From Massilia phosphatilytica (lineage in GTDB: Bacteria; Pseudomonadota; Gammaproteobacteria; Burkholderiales; Burkholderiaceae_D), in the NCBI RefSeq assembly GCF_002968015.1, contig NZ_PUIP01000013.1, positions 161,632 through 225,631 of the forward strand: 64,000 nucleotides of DNA, written 5' to 3'. The position numbers were made by a program, and so were the translations under genes. The notes under the pieces were generated by a model that ran no database searches, was not told the origin of the DNA, and was given only the letters and a program-made list of their open reading frames with translations. Shown piece after piece: positions 1 through 7,936 of this stretch; position 1 is the first letter of the stretch, and every line of letters begins with the position of its first letter.

Positions 1-1548
1 GCGGGTGCTTGCGCGGTGCTGCGTCATGCGTACGATGAACTGGGCAATCGCGTGCAGACGACGCTGCCGGACGGCCGCGTCCTGAACAACCTGTACTACG
101 GCTCGGGGCACCTGCACCAGGTGAACCTGGACGGCGAGGTCATCACCGACATCGAGCGCGACCGGGCGCACCGGATGGTCGCCCGCACGCAGGGGGCGCT
201 CGTCAGCCAGTTCCGGTACGACCCCGTGGGGCGACTGTTGTCGCAGACGGCGGGCGAGGGTGCGTCGACCGTCATCGCGCGCAAGTACGAGTACGACGAG
301 GTCGGCAACCTGGTGTCGATCGATGATCAGCGCAATGGCGTGACGCGTTACAGTTACGACCCGATCGGACGCATTCTGTCGGCTGTGCAGCCTCAATTGA
401 GCGAGCGCTTTGCGTTCGATCCGGCGCATAACCTGCTCGACACGACGGTGGCGAACGTCGGCCGCGTCGAGGGCAATCGCATCCGGGTGTATGAGGACAA
501 GCGCTACGACTACGATGCGCATGGCAACGTGGTCGAGAAGCTGGTCGGCAGGCATACGCGGATGCGGTTCGAGTGGAATCCGGCGCATCAGCTGGTGCGC
601 AGCGTGGTGGCGCGCGGGGCGACCGATACCGCGCAGACGGTCAGCTATGCGTACGATCCGTTCGGGCGGCGGATTGCGAAGCGGGATGCGTTCGGTGTTA
701 CTCGCTTTGTCTGGGATGGAAACCGGCTGCTGTGCGAGCAGCGTGGCAGTCATTCGCGGACGTACGTGTACGGCGACGATGCGTTTGTGCCGCTGGCGCG
801 GGTGGACGCGGTCGCGGGGGCGGAGGGCGCGGCGCGGGCCGAGGTGCGGCATTTGCATACGGACAATCTGGGGACGCCGCGGGAGATGACCGATGCGGAT
901 GGGCGGGTCGTGTGGGCTGCGCGGTATCGGGCGTGGGGGAATGTGCTCGAGGTTGTGCATGAAGAGGTTTCAGTGTCTGACGAGACCGGGGAGGCGCAGC
1001 CTGTTCGGTTCCAGGGGCAGTATTACGATAACGAGAGCGGGTTGCATTACAACCGGTTCCGTTACTATGATCCGGATATCGGGCGGTTTGTTTCGATTGA
1101 TCCGATTGGACTAACTGGAGGAATAAATTCCTTTCAATACGCACCCAATCCCGTCGGGTGGGTTGATCCGCTTGGGTTGGCGAGTTTCGACCCAGGGGTA
1201 TATGACGCCCATTTCGAAGCACGACTACCGAAAGACATGTATCGTCTGACGGATGCAGAGCACTTCAGTGAGGGGAATCGGCAGCTTTATTATGCGATCA
1301 AAAATGACCCGGCGCTTGCGGCCGCGCTCGAGGCAAGGTATCCCGGAATTTCAGAATACGTTGCTCCCACGAGGCTGGGTACGTTTAGGGGTAGAGCGTT
1401 TGCCGGGACGACGTGGCACCACCACGGTCAAGTAGGGGGGCTTTTACAGTTAGTTGATAGGGCGGATCATGCGTCGCGTCACCTTGACTATCACGCAAAC
1501 GGCGTTGGTGGACGGAATACATGGGGTGGCGGAACACGTTGTCGTTAA
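1..1548 (+). CDS. RHS-repeat protein C-terminus with HNH-type nuclease toxin tip (5' truncated by window edge)
   Basis: The frame is open from base 1, so the gene starts outside the window; 515 codons are visible. Several YD-repeat units (such as YDPVGRLLSQ and YDPFGRRIAK) lead into the RHS core signature near residues 350-395 (YYDPDIGRFVSIDPIGL, then NPVGWVDPLGLA), the usual cleavage and junction site of polymorphic RHS toxins. The last ~120 residues are the variable tip. It carries TWHHHGQVGGLLQLV followed by a His-rich DHASRHLDYH and a Gly-rich end, which resembles the WHH-type HNH/Endo VII nuclease toxins. RHS toxins are delivered to neighbouring cells, often by type VI secretion, and this one probably cleaves DNA. 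A small gene 13 bases downstream is the likely immunity gene. The RHS assignment is firm; the nuclease subtype is inferred from the WHH pattern. Confidence 0.9.
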   Translation, partial: AGACAVLRHAYDELGNRVQTTLPDGRVLNNLYYGSGHLHQVNLDGEVITDIERDRAHRMVARTQGALVSQFRYDPVGRLLSQTAGEGASTVIARKYEYDEVGNLVSIDDQRNGVTRYSYDPIGRILSAVQPQLSERFAFDPAHNLLDTTVANVGRVEGNRIRVYEDKRYDYDAHGNVVEKLVGRHTRMRFEWNPAHQLVRSVVARGATDTAQTVSYAYDPFGRRIAKRDAFGVTRFVWDGNRLLCEQRGSHSRTYVYGDDAFVPLARVDAVAGAEGAARAEVRHLHTDNLGTPREMTDADGRVVWAARYRAWGNVLEVVHEEVSVSDETGEAQPVRFQGQYYDNESGLHYNRFRYYDPDIGRFVSIDPIGLTGGINSFQYAPNPVGWVDPLGLASFDPGVYDAHFEARLPKDMYRLTDAEHFSEGNRQLYYAIKNDPALAAALEARYPGISEYVAPTRLGTFRGRAFAGTTWHHHGQVGGLLQLVDRADHASRHLDYHANGVGGRNTWGGGTRCR

Positions 1549-1561
1549 TTTCAGAGGTGTG

Positions 1562-1900
1562 ATGAAAACCTTTCATTCGATTCAGGAGTTACTTAGTGAG
1601 CTCGATGGACTTAATTGGGACTCAGCTCTTTTCATTAATCAAAATTCGTGGGAGGCTGATCCCCTGCGTGCAGAGATTCTTCTTCTGGAGGGAGATGATG
1701 AACTCGAGGACGTTGTTCCAGGGACGCATCTGCCAAAGATTGCAAAAAATAAAGATATGAGGCAGTTTTTCGATATGGAAACCTTTCGCGATATAGTTAA
1801 TTTCGAGAGAAAAAGAAACCCAAATGCATCTGTTTCGGACGTTATCTATGCGATTGGTTTCTATCGCGAAAAAGATGATTTCTACGACCCACAGACATAA
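1562..1900 (+). CDS. Probable immunity protein for the RHS nuclease tip
   Basis: A 112-residue acidic protein begins 13 bases after the RHS stop. ATG 1562 is preferred over upstream starts in the same frame because it has an AGAGG just ahead and does not overlap the toxin. The base composition is clearly more AT-rich than the flanking metabolic genes, typical of toxin/immunity cassettes that move between strains. It has no signal peptide or membrane segment, so it should act in the cytoplasm, where it would bind and neutralise the incoming or cognate nuclease. No named family is certain from sequence alone. The immunity role is inferred from position, size, acidity and composition. Confidence 0.65.
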   Translation: MKTFHSIQELLSELDGLNWDSALFINQNSWEADPLRAEILLLEGDDELEDVVPGTHLPKIAKNKDMRQFFDMETFRDIVNFERKRNPNASVSDVIYAIGFYREKDDFYDPQT

Positions 1901-2070
1901 CTGACGGGTGAGGGCTCCGTCCGAAACCAGGAGGAGCTTAGCTGCTTCATTGCCGCGACGTGTGGCCGCAACGGCCACGGTCTGCTGATGGAAACGTGAT
2001 TCCGTCTATGACGGACGTAGTGCATGTCCAGCGGTTGCCTCCGCGCTTCGCGTAGGACGACTAAAACAAG

Positions 2071-2396
2071 CTAGGCAACCGGTTCAAACGACGCTCTCGA
2101 ATGGCCGCGTCCTGAACCACCTGTACTACGCTCGGGGCACCTGCATCAGGTCAACCTGGACGGCCAGGTAATCGCCGACATCGAGCGCGACCAGGCGCAC
2201 CTGAATGGCAACCGTTTGCTGTACGAGCAGCGGGCAGTCATTCGCGGAAGTACGTGTATGGCGAGGATGCGCTCGTGCCGCTGGCGTGGGTGCAAGTTGT
2301 CGCTTGCGACGATCGCACGGCGCGCCGAGGTGCGGCATTTGCCTACGGATCATCTTGGGGCGCCGCGCAAGATGACCGATGCGGGAGGGCGGGGGA
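2071..2396 (+). pseudogene. RHS gene remnant, internal deletion
   Basis: This stretch is nearly the same sequence as two separated parts of the RHS gene at the left edge. Bases 2071 to about 2200 match bases ~43-175, and bases ~2208-2396 match bases ~715-905, so about 530 bases are missing between them. It contains frameshifts and cannot encode a functional RHS core. It looks like the scar of a displaced RHS C-terminus, the usual by-product of tip exchange by recombination in the repeat region. The ~170 bases before it (1901-2070) hold no recognisable gene. Confidence 0.8.
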
Positions 2397-2439
2397 GATA
2401 CATACTCCGCGGACAACGTGACATGAACCGGATCTGCCG

Positions 2440-2706
2440 ATGCGCTATTTTTGTTTCTACTCGGAATCGTTAACCGGCGAAACAGGCCGATATTATTGCG
2501 AAGTCTCCAACGAGGGAGTGGTTACCCGTCAAATGGACGTGTTTGGCTCCACGATCTATTGGGCCGACCCGCGGCGACAATGCAGTGAAGATTATCCTTT
2601 TGCCGATCAGCCGGAATTCGACGAGTCAGACCACGATGGGATGGAGATCGACCAGGAGATATTTGATAACATGTGGGCCAAAGGCCAAAAGCAGCTCCCT
2701 TCCTGA
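2440..2706 (+). CDS. Small acidic hypothetical protein, possible orphan immunity protein
   Basis: This 88-residue protein starts with MRYFCFYSESLTGETGRYY and is rich in Asp and Glu. It has no signal peptide or membrane segment. It sits directly after the displaced RHS remnant and has the lower GC content of the other island genes. That is where an orphan immunity gene is expected to persist after its toxin tip has been lost, since such genes can still protect against siblings that keep the toxin. No family is recognised. There is no strong Shine-Dalgarno sequence before the ATG, so the exact start is uncertain. Confidence 0.5.
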   Translation: MRYFCFYSESLTGETGRYYCEVSNEGVVTRQMDVFGSTIYWADPRRQCSEDYPFADQPEFDESDHDGMEIDQEIFDNMWAKGQKQLPS

Positions 2707-2814
2707 AGTGCAAATGAAAGATCGAGCGCGTCATGCTTGCCATGCGAGTCATCTTGTCGATTGCGAGGGGTGTCGGGAGAGTTTCACGTCAAAATCGAAA
2801 GCGCGTTGCGCATC

Positions 2815-3222
2815 ATGGTCCCGATAAAAATCATCATTCCTGTTTCCGATTACGAGAAGGTCGAGCGTTACTACGACGATGTGCTTCGGTTCGAACTGCA
2901 GGACGACTTGTTCTTTTTGCCTAACGGCGCGCGCGATGTCGCTCTGAAGCTGATAATAGTCGACGCAGCTTCACGAGAGACGAGCCCGCCGCGCCGGCAT
3001 TTTCCTATTTTTGGCTTTTTGATTCCCAGGAATTTTTTGTCATATTGCGACGAGCTGATGTCACGAGGCGCCGTCTTCGAAGCCGTGATCTCGCACCCGG
3101 GCGGCTACTACGCGCGCCTGTCGGATCCTGAAGGAAATCAGTTTGAAATCGAGTGCGAAAATTTTGATGAAGTAAATGGAGCATTAGACCCTTTTAGTTG
3201 GCCCTTTTACCAACGCTATTAA
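2815..3222 (+). CDS. VOC-superfamily (glyoxalase/bleomycin-resistance-like) protein
   Basis: A 135-residue protein with the beta-alpha-beta-beta-beta pattern of the vicinal oxygen chelate fold. The N-terminal half reads IIIPVSDYEKVERYYDDVL, and the C-terminal half ends with YYARLSDPEGNQFEIEC, the classic closing strand with a metal-ligand Glu. The length fits a single-domain glyoxalase-like protein. Upstream in-frame codons exist, but ATG 2815 begins exactly at the domain, so the longer start was rejected. The substrate cannot be deduced. It lies inside the toxin island and could be cargo or a resistance protein. Confidence 0.7.
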   Translation: MVPIKIIIPVSDYEKVERYYDDVLRFELQDDLFFLPNGARDVALKLIIVDAASRETSPPRRHFPIFGFLIPRNFLSYCDELMSRGAVFEAVISHPGGYYARLSDPEGNQFEIECENFDEVNGALDPFSWPFYQRY

Positions 3223-3452
3223 GTGCGTCTATCAAAACCTCTGCTTGCCAGCAGAGCAACGAGGGCCGTACACTGACCTTGCGAACGGCCGGGTTCGGCC
3301 AGTAGCGACCGTTGTAGTTTGGTCTGGACCGTCGCGAGCTCTGGTTTCCCTGAGCAGTACATCGCGGCATTTAACCCCGAACTGATCCTTGCGTCGTTTA
3401 ACAATACCGACGGGCTCTCACGCTCGGCTTGGTAACCGATCGGAGACTATGT
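3223..3452. other. Non-coding stretch inside the RHS island
   Basis: About 230 bases with no convincing gene. The sequence includes CGGCCGGGTTCGGCC and an AGGGCCGT tract but no terminator-like hairpin followed by T residues. It probably holds the promoter of the exported protein that starts at 3453 and may include degraded coding sequence. Confidence 0.4.
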
Positions 3453-4049
3453 ATGAGCAAAACATTGTTGTCGGCGTCGTCTCTGAAGGGCCTTGTCGTG
3501 TTGTTGTCGATGCTCGCGGCTCCGCGGACATGGTGCGCAGAGCCGGCACCCGACGCGCGGCCCGTGATATGGCAGTCGGAGCAGAGTTTCGCTCAAGCGC
3601 TGGGTGAGGCCAGCAGCGCGCCGCATTACGTGCAGATATGGCTTGCCGAAAACGCGAGTGAGCCCGGCCAGCTAACTTGTGTTTTTGGGGAGGATTTGAA
3701 TCTGGCGATACGCAGGGAGATGCAGATCGCGGCGAGTCCGGATGGCATCGTTCAGGCAAAGGAAATTGCGCTGAAAAATCGCGAGCGCAGGTTTCGTTTC
3801 ACGCAACCGGACGCACTCGCAGCGATCAAGCCGACCTTTTCCGCGGCGGACCTAGACGCAGCCAGGGCGCGCCTTGCGCCATTGTCCAACGACCAGATTC
3901 GCGCCGGACTGCGCTTCAGCCCATGGGGTGCCCTACACAAGGAATATGCCAATCGACGTGATCAGGCCGCCGCCGCATGTGCCCTCATTGAACGCGGGAT
4001 GTCTCCCGGCAGGGGCGATCGGGTGCCTGCCCTCTACGTGGATGATTGA
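3453..4049 (+). CDS. Exported protein of unknown function
   Basis: A 198-residue protein whose first ~30 residues form a signal peptide: MSKTLLSASSLKGLVVLLSM, then an Ala-rich cleavage region ending near CAEPAP. ATG 3453 is chosen because it starts the signal peptide; an in-frame ATG 24 bases upstream adds nothing. The mature part is mixed alpha/beta with a Cys in QLTCVFGE and another in AAACALIERG, which could form a periplasmic disulfide. No family is recognised. An adjacent frame stays open past the stop (about 4010-4146), so a frameshift near the 3' end is possible and the C-terminus should be treated with caution. Confidence 0.6.
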   Translation: MSKTLLSASSLKGLVVLLSMLAAPRTWCAEPAPDARPVIWQSEQSFAQALGEASSAPHYVQIWLAENASEPGQLTCVFGEDLNLAIRREMQIAASPDGIVQAKEIALKNRERRFRFTQPDALAAIKPTFSAADLDAARARLAPLSNDQIRAGLRFSPWGALHKEYANRRDQAAAACALIERGMSPGRGDRVPALYVDD

Positions 4050-4266
4050 CGGCGATCCGGCGGTCTTTCCTTGTGGGCCTGACGCGACCAGCGCCGCGAC
4101 GTGTTGCCGCTGGTGCTCGGCGGGAGTCCACGCGGCTTGCGACTAGTGTTCCGTGATGGTGCCCTCAGATTGAAGATGGATGCGTCCGCTTCGGGGCGAT
4201 TTCAGCCGTACGCAGCCACGGTCTTAGCGTTAACATGGACGGCCTGTTCTTAGCTGGACTGATGCC

Positions 4267-4737
4267 ATGGCCAAAGCACTCGTTCCCGACGAGCTCTGGT
4301 CCCTTATCGCAGCTCATCTTCCAGTGCACCCGCCCTCTACGAAAGGTGGTCGACCACGCATAAGTGACCGGGCAACACTAACCGGGATTTTGTTTGTCCT
4401 CAGGACGGGAATGCCATGGGAGTATCTGCCGCGTGAGCTCGGTTCTGGTAGCGGAATGACGTGCTGGCGTCGCCTGCACGGACGAAGGCAGGTGTATGGC
4501 AGAGTATTCACGATGCGATATTGCGGAGGCTTCGTGAATACGACCAGATCGCGTGGGATCGAGCGTGCATTGAAGCGGCCAGCGTACCTTCGCCGTGAGG
4601 CGGTGAGCATACAGGACGGAACCCAACTGATCGGGGGAAGCTCGGCTGCAAACACCACATCCTAGTCGATCAGCGCGGCTTGCCATTGGTAGCCAAGATC
4701 TCAGGTGCGCAAGTTCACGATGCTCGATTGCTCATGC
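4267..4737 (+). mobile_element. Decayed IS5-family transposase (IS remnant)
   Basis: The start (MAKALVPDELWSLIAAHLP, then GGRPRISDRATLTGILFVLR) is the N-terminal DUF4096-type domain of IS5-family transposases. After about 70 residues the frame shifts by one base near 4486. Reading then continues in another frame as AGVWQSIHDAILRRLREYDQ and, past an internal stop near 4600, as GKLGCKHHILVDQRGLPL, which is IS5 transposase sequence. The match ends abruptly near 4737, where aldo/keto reductase sequence begins, so the DDE catalytic core and the right end are missing. It is inactive. Its position at the junction suggests it took part in the rearrangement of this island. Confidence 0.85.
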
Positions 4738-4970
4738 CAACTCCGTCCAACAGAGCCTGCGCCAGCTCGGCACCGACCGCATCGAGCTGTTGCACCTGCA
4801 CGCGCGGGACGAGACGACGCCGCCGGACGAATTCTTGCGCGCGCTCGACGACCTGGTGCGCGCCGGGAAGGTGCTGTACCTGGGCATCTGCAACACGCCC
4901 GCGTGACGGGTCGCGCAGTTGCAGACAATCGCCGACGAACGCGGTTGGTCGCCGTTCGTCGCGCTGCGGA
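4738..4970 (+). pseudogene. Aldo/keto reductase fragment, middle part
   Basis: Translated in the correct frame this encodes SVQQSLRQLGTDRIELLHLH, then a conserved FLRALDDLVRAGKVLYLGI segment, the central portion of an NADPH-dependent aldo/keto reductase. A stop interrupts it (CNTPA followed by TGA) where relatives continue with a Trp-Arg pair. The N-terminal third is absent because the IS5 remnant abuts it. The match stops near 4970, where RHS toxin-tip sequence begins. The missing C-terminal part reappears at about 5909-6253, so the gene was broken by insertion of an RHS tip/immunity cassette. Confidence 0.8.
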
Positions 4971-5256
4971 TGGGCAGCCCATACCGATATATGAAAAGCT
5001 GAATTCTGGGCCATTCGCGGTTCAAGAGTTTCCCTCTGCGGCCCGGGCACATGGATTTCCGGATATTGTAGATAATTATGCTGGCGGGGCTACAGAATTT
5101 CCATTGCGAAATGGAGCGACACTTTATCAAATTGATGGCGGCTTAAACGGGGCGGCGGGACGGTTTGAGTGGATCGTGGATCCAAAATTAGGTGGCGTAA
5201 CTCATAGAATGTTCATCTCTGGCGGGACAATAAACGGGATACCGATTAAACCATGA
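4970..5256 (+). pseudogene. Orphan RHS toxin C-terminal tip, no RHS core
   Basis: The frame encodes about 95 residues beginning PIPIYEKLNSGPFAVQEFPS and ending with MFISGGTINGIPIKP, followed by a stop. This resembles the compact C-terminal toxin domains of RHS and contact-dependent inhibition proteins. It is fused in frame to aldo/keto reductase nonsense sequence, with no start codon or RHS core of its own. It is therefore either a silent cassette waiting to recombine onto a complete RHS gene or dead DNA. Its stop overlaps the start of the downstream gene by four bases (ATGA), the usual arrangement of a toxin tip and its immunity gene. The molecular target is unknown. Confidence 0.6.
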
Positions 5257-5777
5257 TAGATGACGTGTTGAACAATATAATCGAAGAAAGCATGTGTGAC
5301 TGGGGGGTGTTGCTGCTGGGTGTCAGTGGCCTGCCCAGCACAGTAGAGCGTTTGTCGCCTTCCAATATTTCACCATTTGCGAACAATCAGCTTAAACTGA
5401 TTAACTCCTCCGACTCAGCACTTGACTTAATAGTGGCTCTCTCTGATGAGTCGATAAATGACCCCGTAGAGCTGCGGGAGGTATTATCAAAAATATGTAA
5501 TCTTAAAGGTACAGATATCGAGAGATCGCGACGGATCTGGAGATGTTGGCTACTGGAATCTCACATCATTGACTACGAGCCGGATCCCGTCTATGGACTG
5601 CTAGATTTAACAGAATTCTGGTCTCAATGGGGGTGGCCGGTGGACGCTCCCCCGTCGATGAAGAGGGATGACGATGTGAGTGCGCAGACCTATCATTCGG
5701 ATTCTCATTACCAGGCGGTCCTGGACGAACATCGTGTATGGATTGCACGGGAAAAGCGCCAACTTAAGAAATTGTAG
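5253..5777 (+). CDS. Probable immunity protein paired with the orphan RHS tip
   Basis: A 174-residue protein whose ATG overlaps the toxin-tip stop codon. It is leucine-rich and acidic in its first two thirds (MIDDVLNNIIEESMCDWGVL) and ends in a basic tail (EKRQLKKL). It has no signal peptide or membrane segment. GC content is well below that of the flanking genes, as for the other cassette genes. The overlap with the toxin tip and the island context support an immunity function. The family is not recognised. Because the toxin lacks an RHS core, this gene may now act alone as protection against strains carrying the complete toxin. Confidence 0.65.
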   Translation: MIDDVLNNIIEESMCDWGVLLLGVSGLPSTVERLSPSNISPFANNQLKLINSSDSALDLIVALSDESINDPVELREVLSKICNLKGTDIERSRRIWRCWLLESHIIDYEPDPVYGLLDLTEFWSQWGWPVDAPPSMKRDDDVSAQTYHSDSHYQAVLDEHRVWIAREKRQLKKL

Positions 5778-5908
5778 ATTATTAGTAAATTTCAGCAAAT
5801 TCGATGTCTATCCCTTTTGGGATAACAGGCTGTCGCTGCGCATCATGCGGCGCACGATGCGGTTACCGGCGCCCGTGAATAACCAGTACAGGATCTCGCG
5901 AGTGACGA

Positions 5909-6253
5909 GCGGGCGTGATCGCGCCGACGGGGTTGTTGACCGAGGCGTCGCTGCGCATTGCCGAGGAAGTGAAGGCCGTCGCGCACGAGACGGGCGCCAG
6001 CGCGGCGCAGCTGGCGATCGTGCGGACTTTGTTGAATCCGGCCGTCGCGGCGCCCCTGATCGGCGCCCGCCCGCACGCTCGCGCAGGCGCAGGACAACCT
6101 GGGCGCGCTGGACGTCACGCTGGACGCGGAGGACGTGGCGCGCCTGGATGCGGCCAGCCTGGCAGCGCCATCTTCCCGCAGCGCTTTACCGAACGGCCGC
6201 TCGTACCGCAGCTCGTGTTCGGCGGCGCGGCAGTCGCGCGCCGCGGCGCATAA
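5909..6253 (+). pseudogene. Aldo/keto reductase fragment, C-terminal part
   Basis: This encodes the C-terminal third of an aldo/keto reductase: TEASLRIAEEVKAVAHETGA, then TLLNPAVAAPLIGAR. A one-base frameshift follows (the true frame continues TLAQAQDNLGALDVTLDAED), then a return to the first frame for FPQRFTERPLVPQLVFGG and the stop. It is the missing end of the fragment at 4738-4970; the two are separated by about 0.94 kb holding the RHS tip and its immunity gene. With two frameshifts and a split gene it is a clear pseudogene. The TetR-type regulator converging on it may once have controlled it. Confidence 0.8.
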
Positions 6254-6259
6254 AAGCGC

Positions 6260-6817
6260 TCAGGCTTCCGGCTCGGCCGGTTGCAGGGCCGCGCGGACAG
6301 CCGTGAGGATCGCATCGGACGCGGTGCGGTCCGACACGGCGCGCGCGAGCGTCAGCGCGCCGACCATCGCGGCGAGGGCGACGACGCCCTGGTCGCCGTC
6401 AGCGGGTGCCAGGCGGCAGTCGGCCAGCAGCGCCGTCATGCGCGCCACCATGGCGTCGGCCGTCGCGCTGGGCTGGCCGCGCACGCCGAGTTCCGCGGCC
6501 AGCGTGGGGAGCGGGCAGCCTTCGCCCGGTTCGTCGCGGTGGTCGGCGGACAGGTAGTGGTCGATGACGGTGCGCGGCGCGGCGTCAGCGGAAGGCAGCC
6601 ACCGTGCCAGCGTCTGCTGGACGGCAGCTTCCAGCGACGCCTGCACGAGGGCGTCCTTCGATTCGAAATGGGCGTAGAAACCGCCGTGGGTCAGGCCGAG
6701 CGCCTTCATCAGCGGCACGAGGCCGGTGCCTTCGATGCCGTCCTTGCGGAAGCGACGGGACGCTTCGCCGATGATGCGCTGACGCGTTTCGGCCTTATGG
6801 TTACTCGAGTAACGCAT
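6260..6817 (-). CDS. TetR/AcrR-family transcriptional repressor
   Basis: A 185-residue protein with an N-terminal helix-turn-helix at about residues 10-55 (RQRIIGEASRRFRKDGIEGT, then GGFYAHFESKDALV), diagnostic of TetR regulators. The rest is the ligand-binding helical domain. The start is set at the Met of MRYSSNHKAETRQ, where family members begin; seven further codons upstream are open. The gene converges with the aldo/keto reductase pseudogene, with six bases between their ends. TetR genes of this type often control a neighbouring oxidoreductase, so it may have lost its target. The ligand is unknown. Confidence 0.88.
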   Translation of the reverse strand: MRYSSNHKAETRQRIIGEASRRFRKDGIEGTGLVPLMKALGLTHGGFYAHFESKDALVQASLEAAVQQTLARWLPSADAAPRTVIDHYLSADHRDEPGEGCPLPTLAAELGVRGQPSATADAMVARMTALLADCRLAPADGDQGVVALAAMVGALTLARAVSDRTASDAILTAVRAALQPAEPEA

Positions 6818-7020
6818 GCTTATGGGGTTGGTATGCAATGATCGGATGCGGTCCGTGCGGCCGAGAGCGACGGACCCGTTGAGCGACGGATGCGCCTCAT
6901 GAATTTAGGCAACGCTCCGTGTCACCATTGTAAGCCTTAACGAGGGATTCCACAAATCCGGCCATCATTTTGCCGGACAGTGTTGCATCGGCCCGTATTT
7001 ACGCCGTACGATCCGACGGG
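6818..7020. other. Intergenic region between tetR-type and iclR-type genes
   Basis: About 200 bases upstream of the TetR gene and downstream of the IclR gene. It should contain the promoter, and probably the autoregulatory operator, of the TetR gene. No clear palindrome of operator quality and no T-tailed terminator hairpin was recognised. Confidence 0.4.
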
Positions 7021-7803
7021 CTAGACCCACAACATGAGTGTGTTCGCTGTCGCCTGCAGGGCAGGAACGCATTTCGCCGTCGCCTCCGCGGTCGAGCCGC
7101 TCGCGATCGTCATCGAGACGGACAGCGCCCCGATCAGGCGTCCGCGCCGGCTCTTCAGGGGCACCGAAATGCCGCGCATGCCGATCTCGTACTGGTTTTC
7201 GGTGACGCCAAAGCCCTGTGCGCGGATGCCCTGCAATTCGCGCAGCAACTGGTCCTTGTCGAGCACCGTCATGTGCGTGAACGGCACGAGTTCCACGCGC
7301 GCGAGGTAGGCCTGCAACTCGTCGTCGGGCAGGGCGGCCAGCAGCACCCGGCCGGCCGTCGACGCGTACGCGGGCAGGCGCGTGCCCGGCTCGAAGCCCG
7401 GCGCCACATGGCGCGGCGCGTTCACGCGGCTGACGTAGACGACGTCGTCGCGCTCCAGCACCGAGTAATTGGTCGATTCCTGCAATTGCGCGGTCAGGTG
7501 CTGCAAATACGGCACGATGGCGCGCGGCAGCCGCGCCGAGTCGAGGTAGGACCGCCCCAGCGTGAGGACTTTCGCCGTCAGCCAGAACACGCGGCCGTCC
7601 GTCACCGCCATCCCCGTGTGCACGAGTGTCAGCAGGTAGCGCCGCGCCGCGCTGCGGCTGATGCCGATCCGTTCCGCGACGGCCGTGGCGGTGAGGCGCG
7701 CGTGTTCGTCGTTGAAGGCGGTGATCACGTCGATGCCGGTGACGAGGGCTTCGACGATGTCGCGCTTCGCGACCTCGATGTCGATCGGTTCCGTTTTTTT
7801 CAT
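7021..7803 (-). CDS. IclR-family regulator, PcaR/PobR type, likely controls the quinate/shikimate operon
   Basis: A 260-residue protein with an N-terminal winged helix (residues ~20-80: LTATAVAERIGISRSAARRY) and the IclR effector domain (residues ~90-255), with the signature segments PAYASTAGRVLLAALP and EIGMRGISVPL. Length and layout match PcaR, PcaU and PobR regulators of aromatic-acid catabolism. The gene is divergent from the operon starting at 7937, with a 133-base spacer, the classic arrangement for a pathway-specific IclR regulator that responds to protocatechuate or a related acid. The family is certain; the target and effector are inferred from context. Confidence 0.88.
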   Translation of the reverse strand: MKKTEPIDIEVAKRDIVEALVTGIDVITAFNDEHARLTATAVAERIGISRSAARRYLLTLVHTGMAVTDGRVFWLTAKVLTLGRSYLDSARLPRAIVPYLQHLTAQLQESTNYSVLERDDVVYVSRVNAPRHVAPGFEPGTRLPAYASTAGRVLLAALPDDELQAYLARVELVPFTHMTVLDKDQLLRELQGIRAQGFGVTENQYEIGMRGISVPLKSRRGRLIGALSVSMTIASGSTAEATAKCVPALQATANTLMLWV

Positions 7804-7901
7804 GGTCCAGATTTCGGAAGGTTTGTGCGCTAATCGCGCAAGCCGGGCGATTGTCGCATTTTTCGCGGTTTGACCCCGTATTTTTGTCGATTTGTCCTTC
7901 C

Positions 7902-7931
7902 TATACTGCGTCGTACATCGTTACGGAAGGA
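7902..7931 (+). promoter_or_regulatory. Candidate -10 element and ribosome-binding site of the quinate/shikimate operon
   Basis: TATACT at 7902-7907 is a good sigma-70 -10 hexamer in the divergent spacer. It lacks a good -35 at the right distance, which fits dependence on an activator such as the IclR-type protein. GGAAGGA at 7926-7932 is a strong ribosome-binding site just before ATG 7937 and decides the start of the first gene. Confidence 0.4.
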
Positions 7932-7936
7932 ACACC

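Noticed and set aside
5800..5830. TATCCC/GGGATA hairpin after the second immunity gene as a terminator
   Set aside because: Stem of only six bases and the T residues are in the loop, not after the stem.
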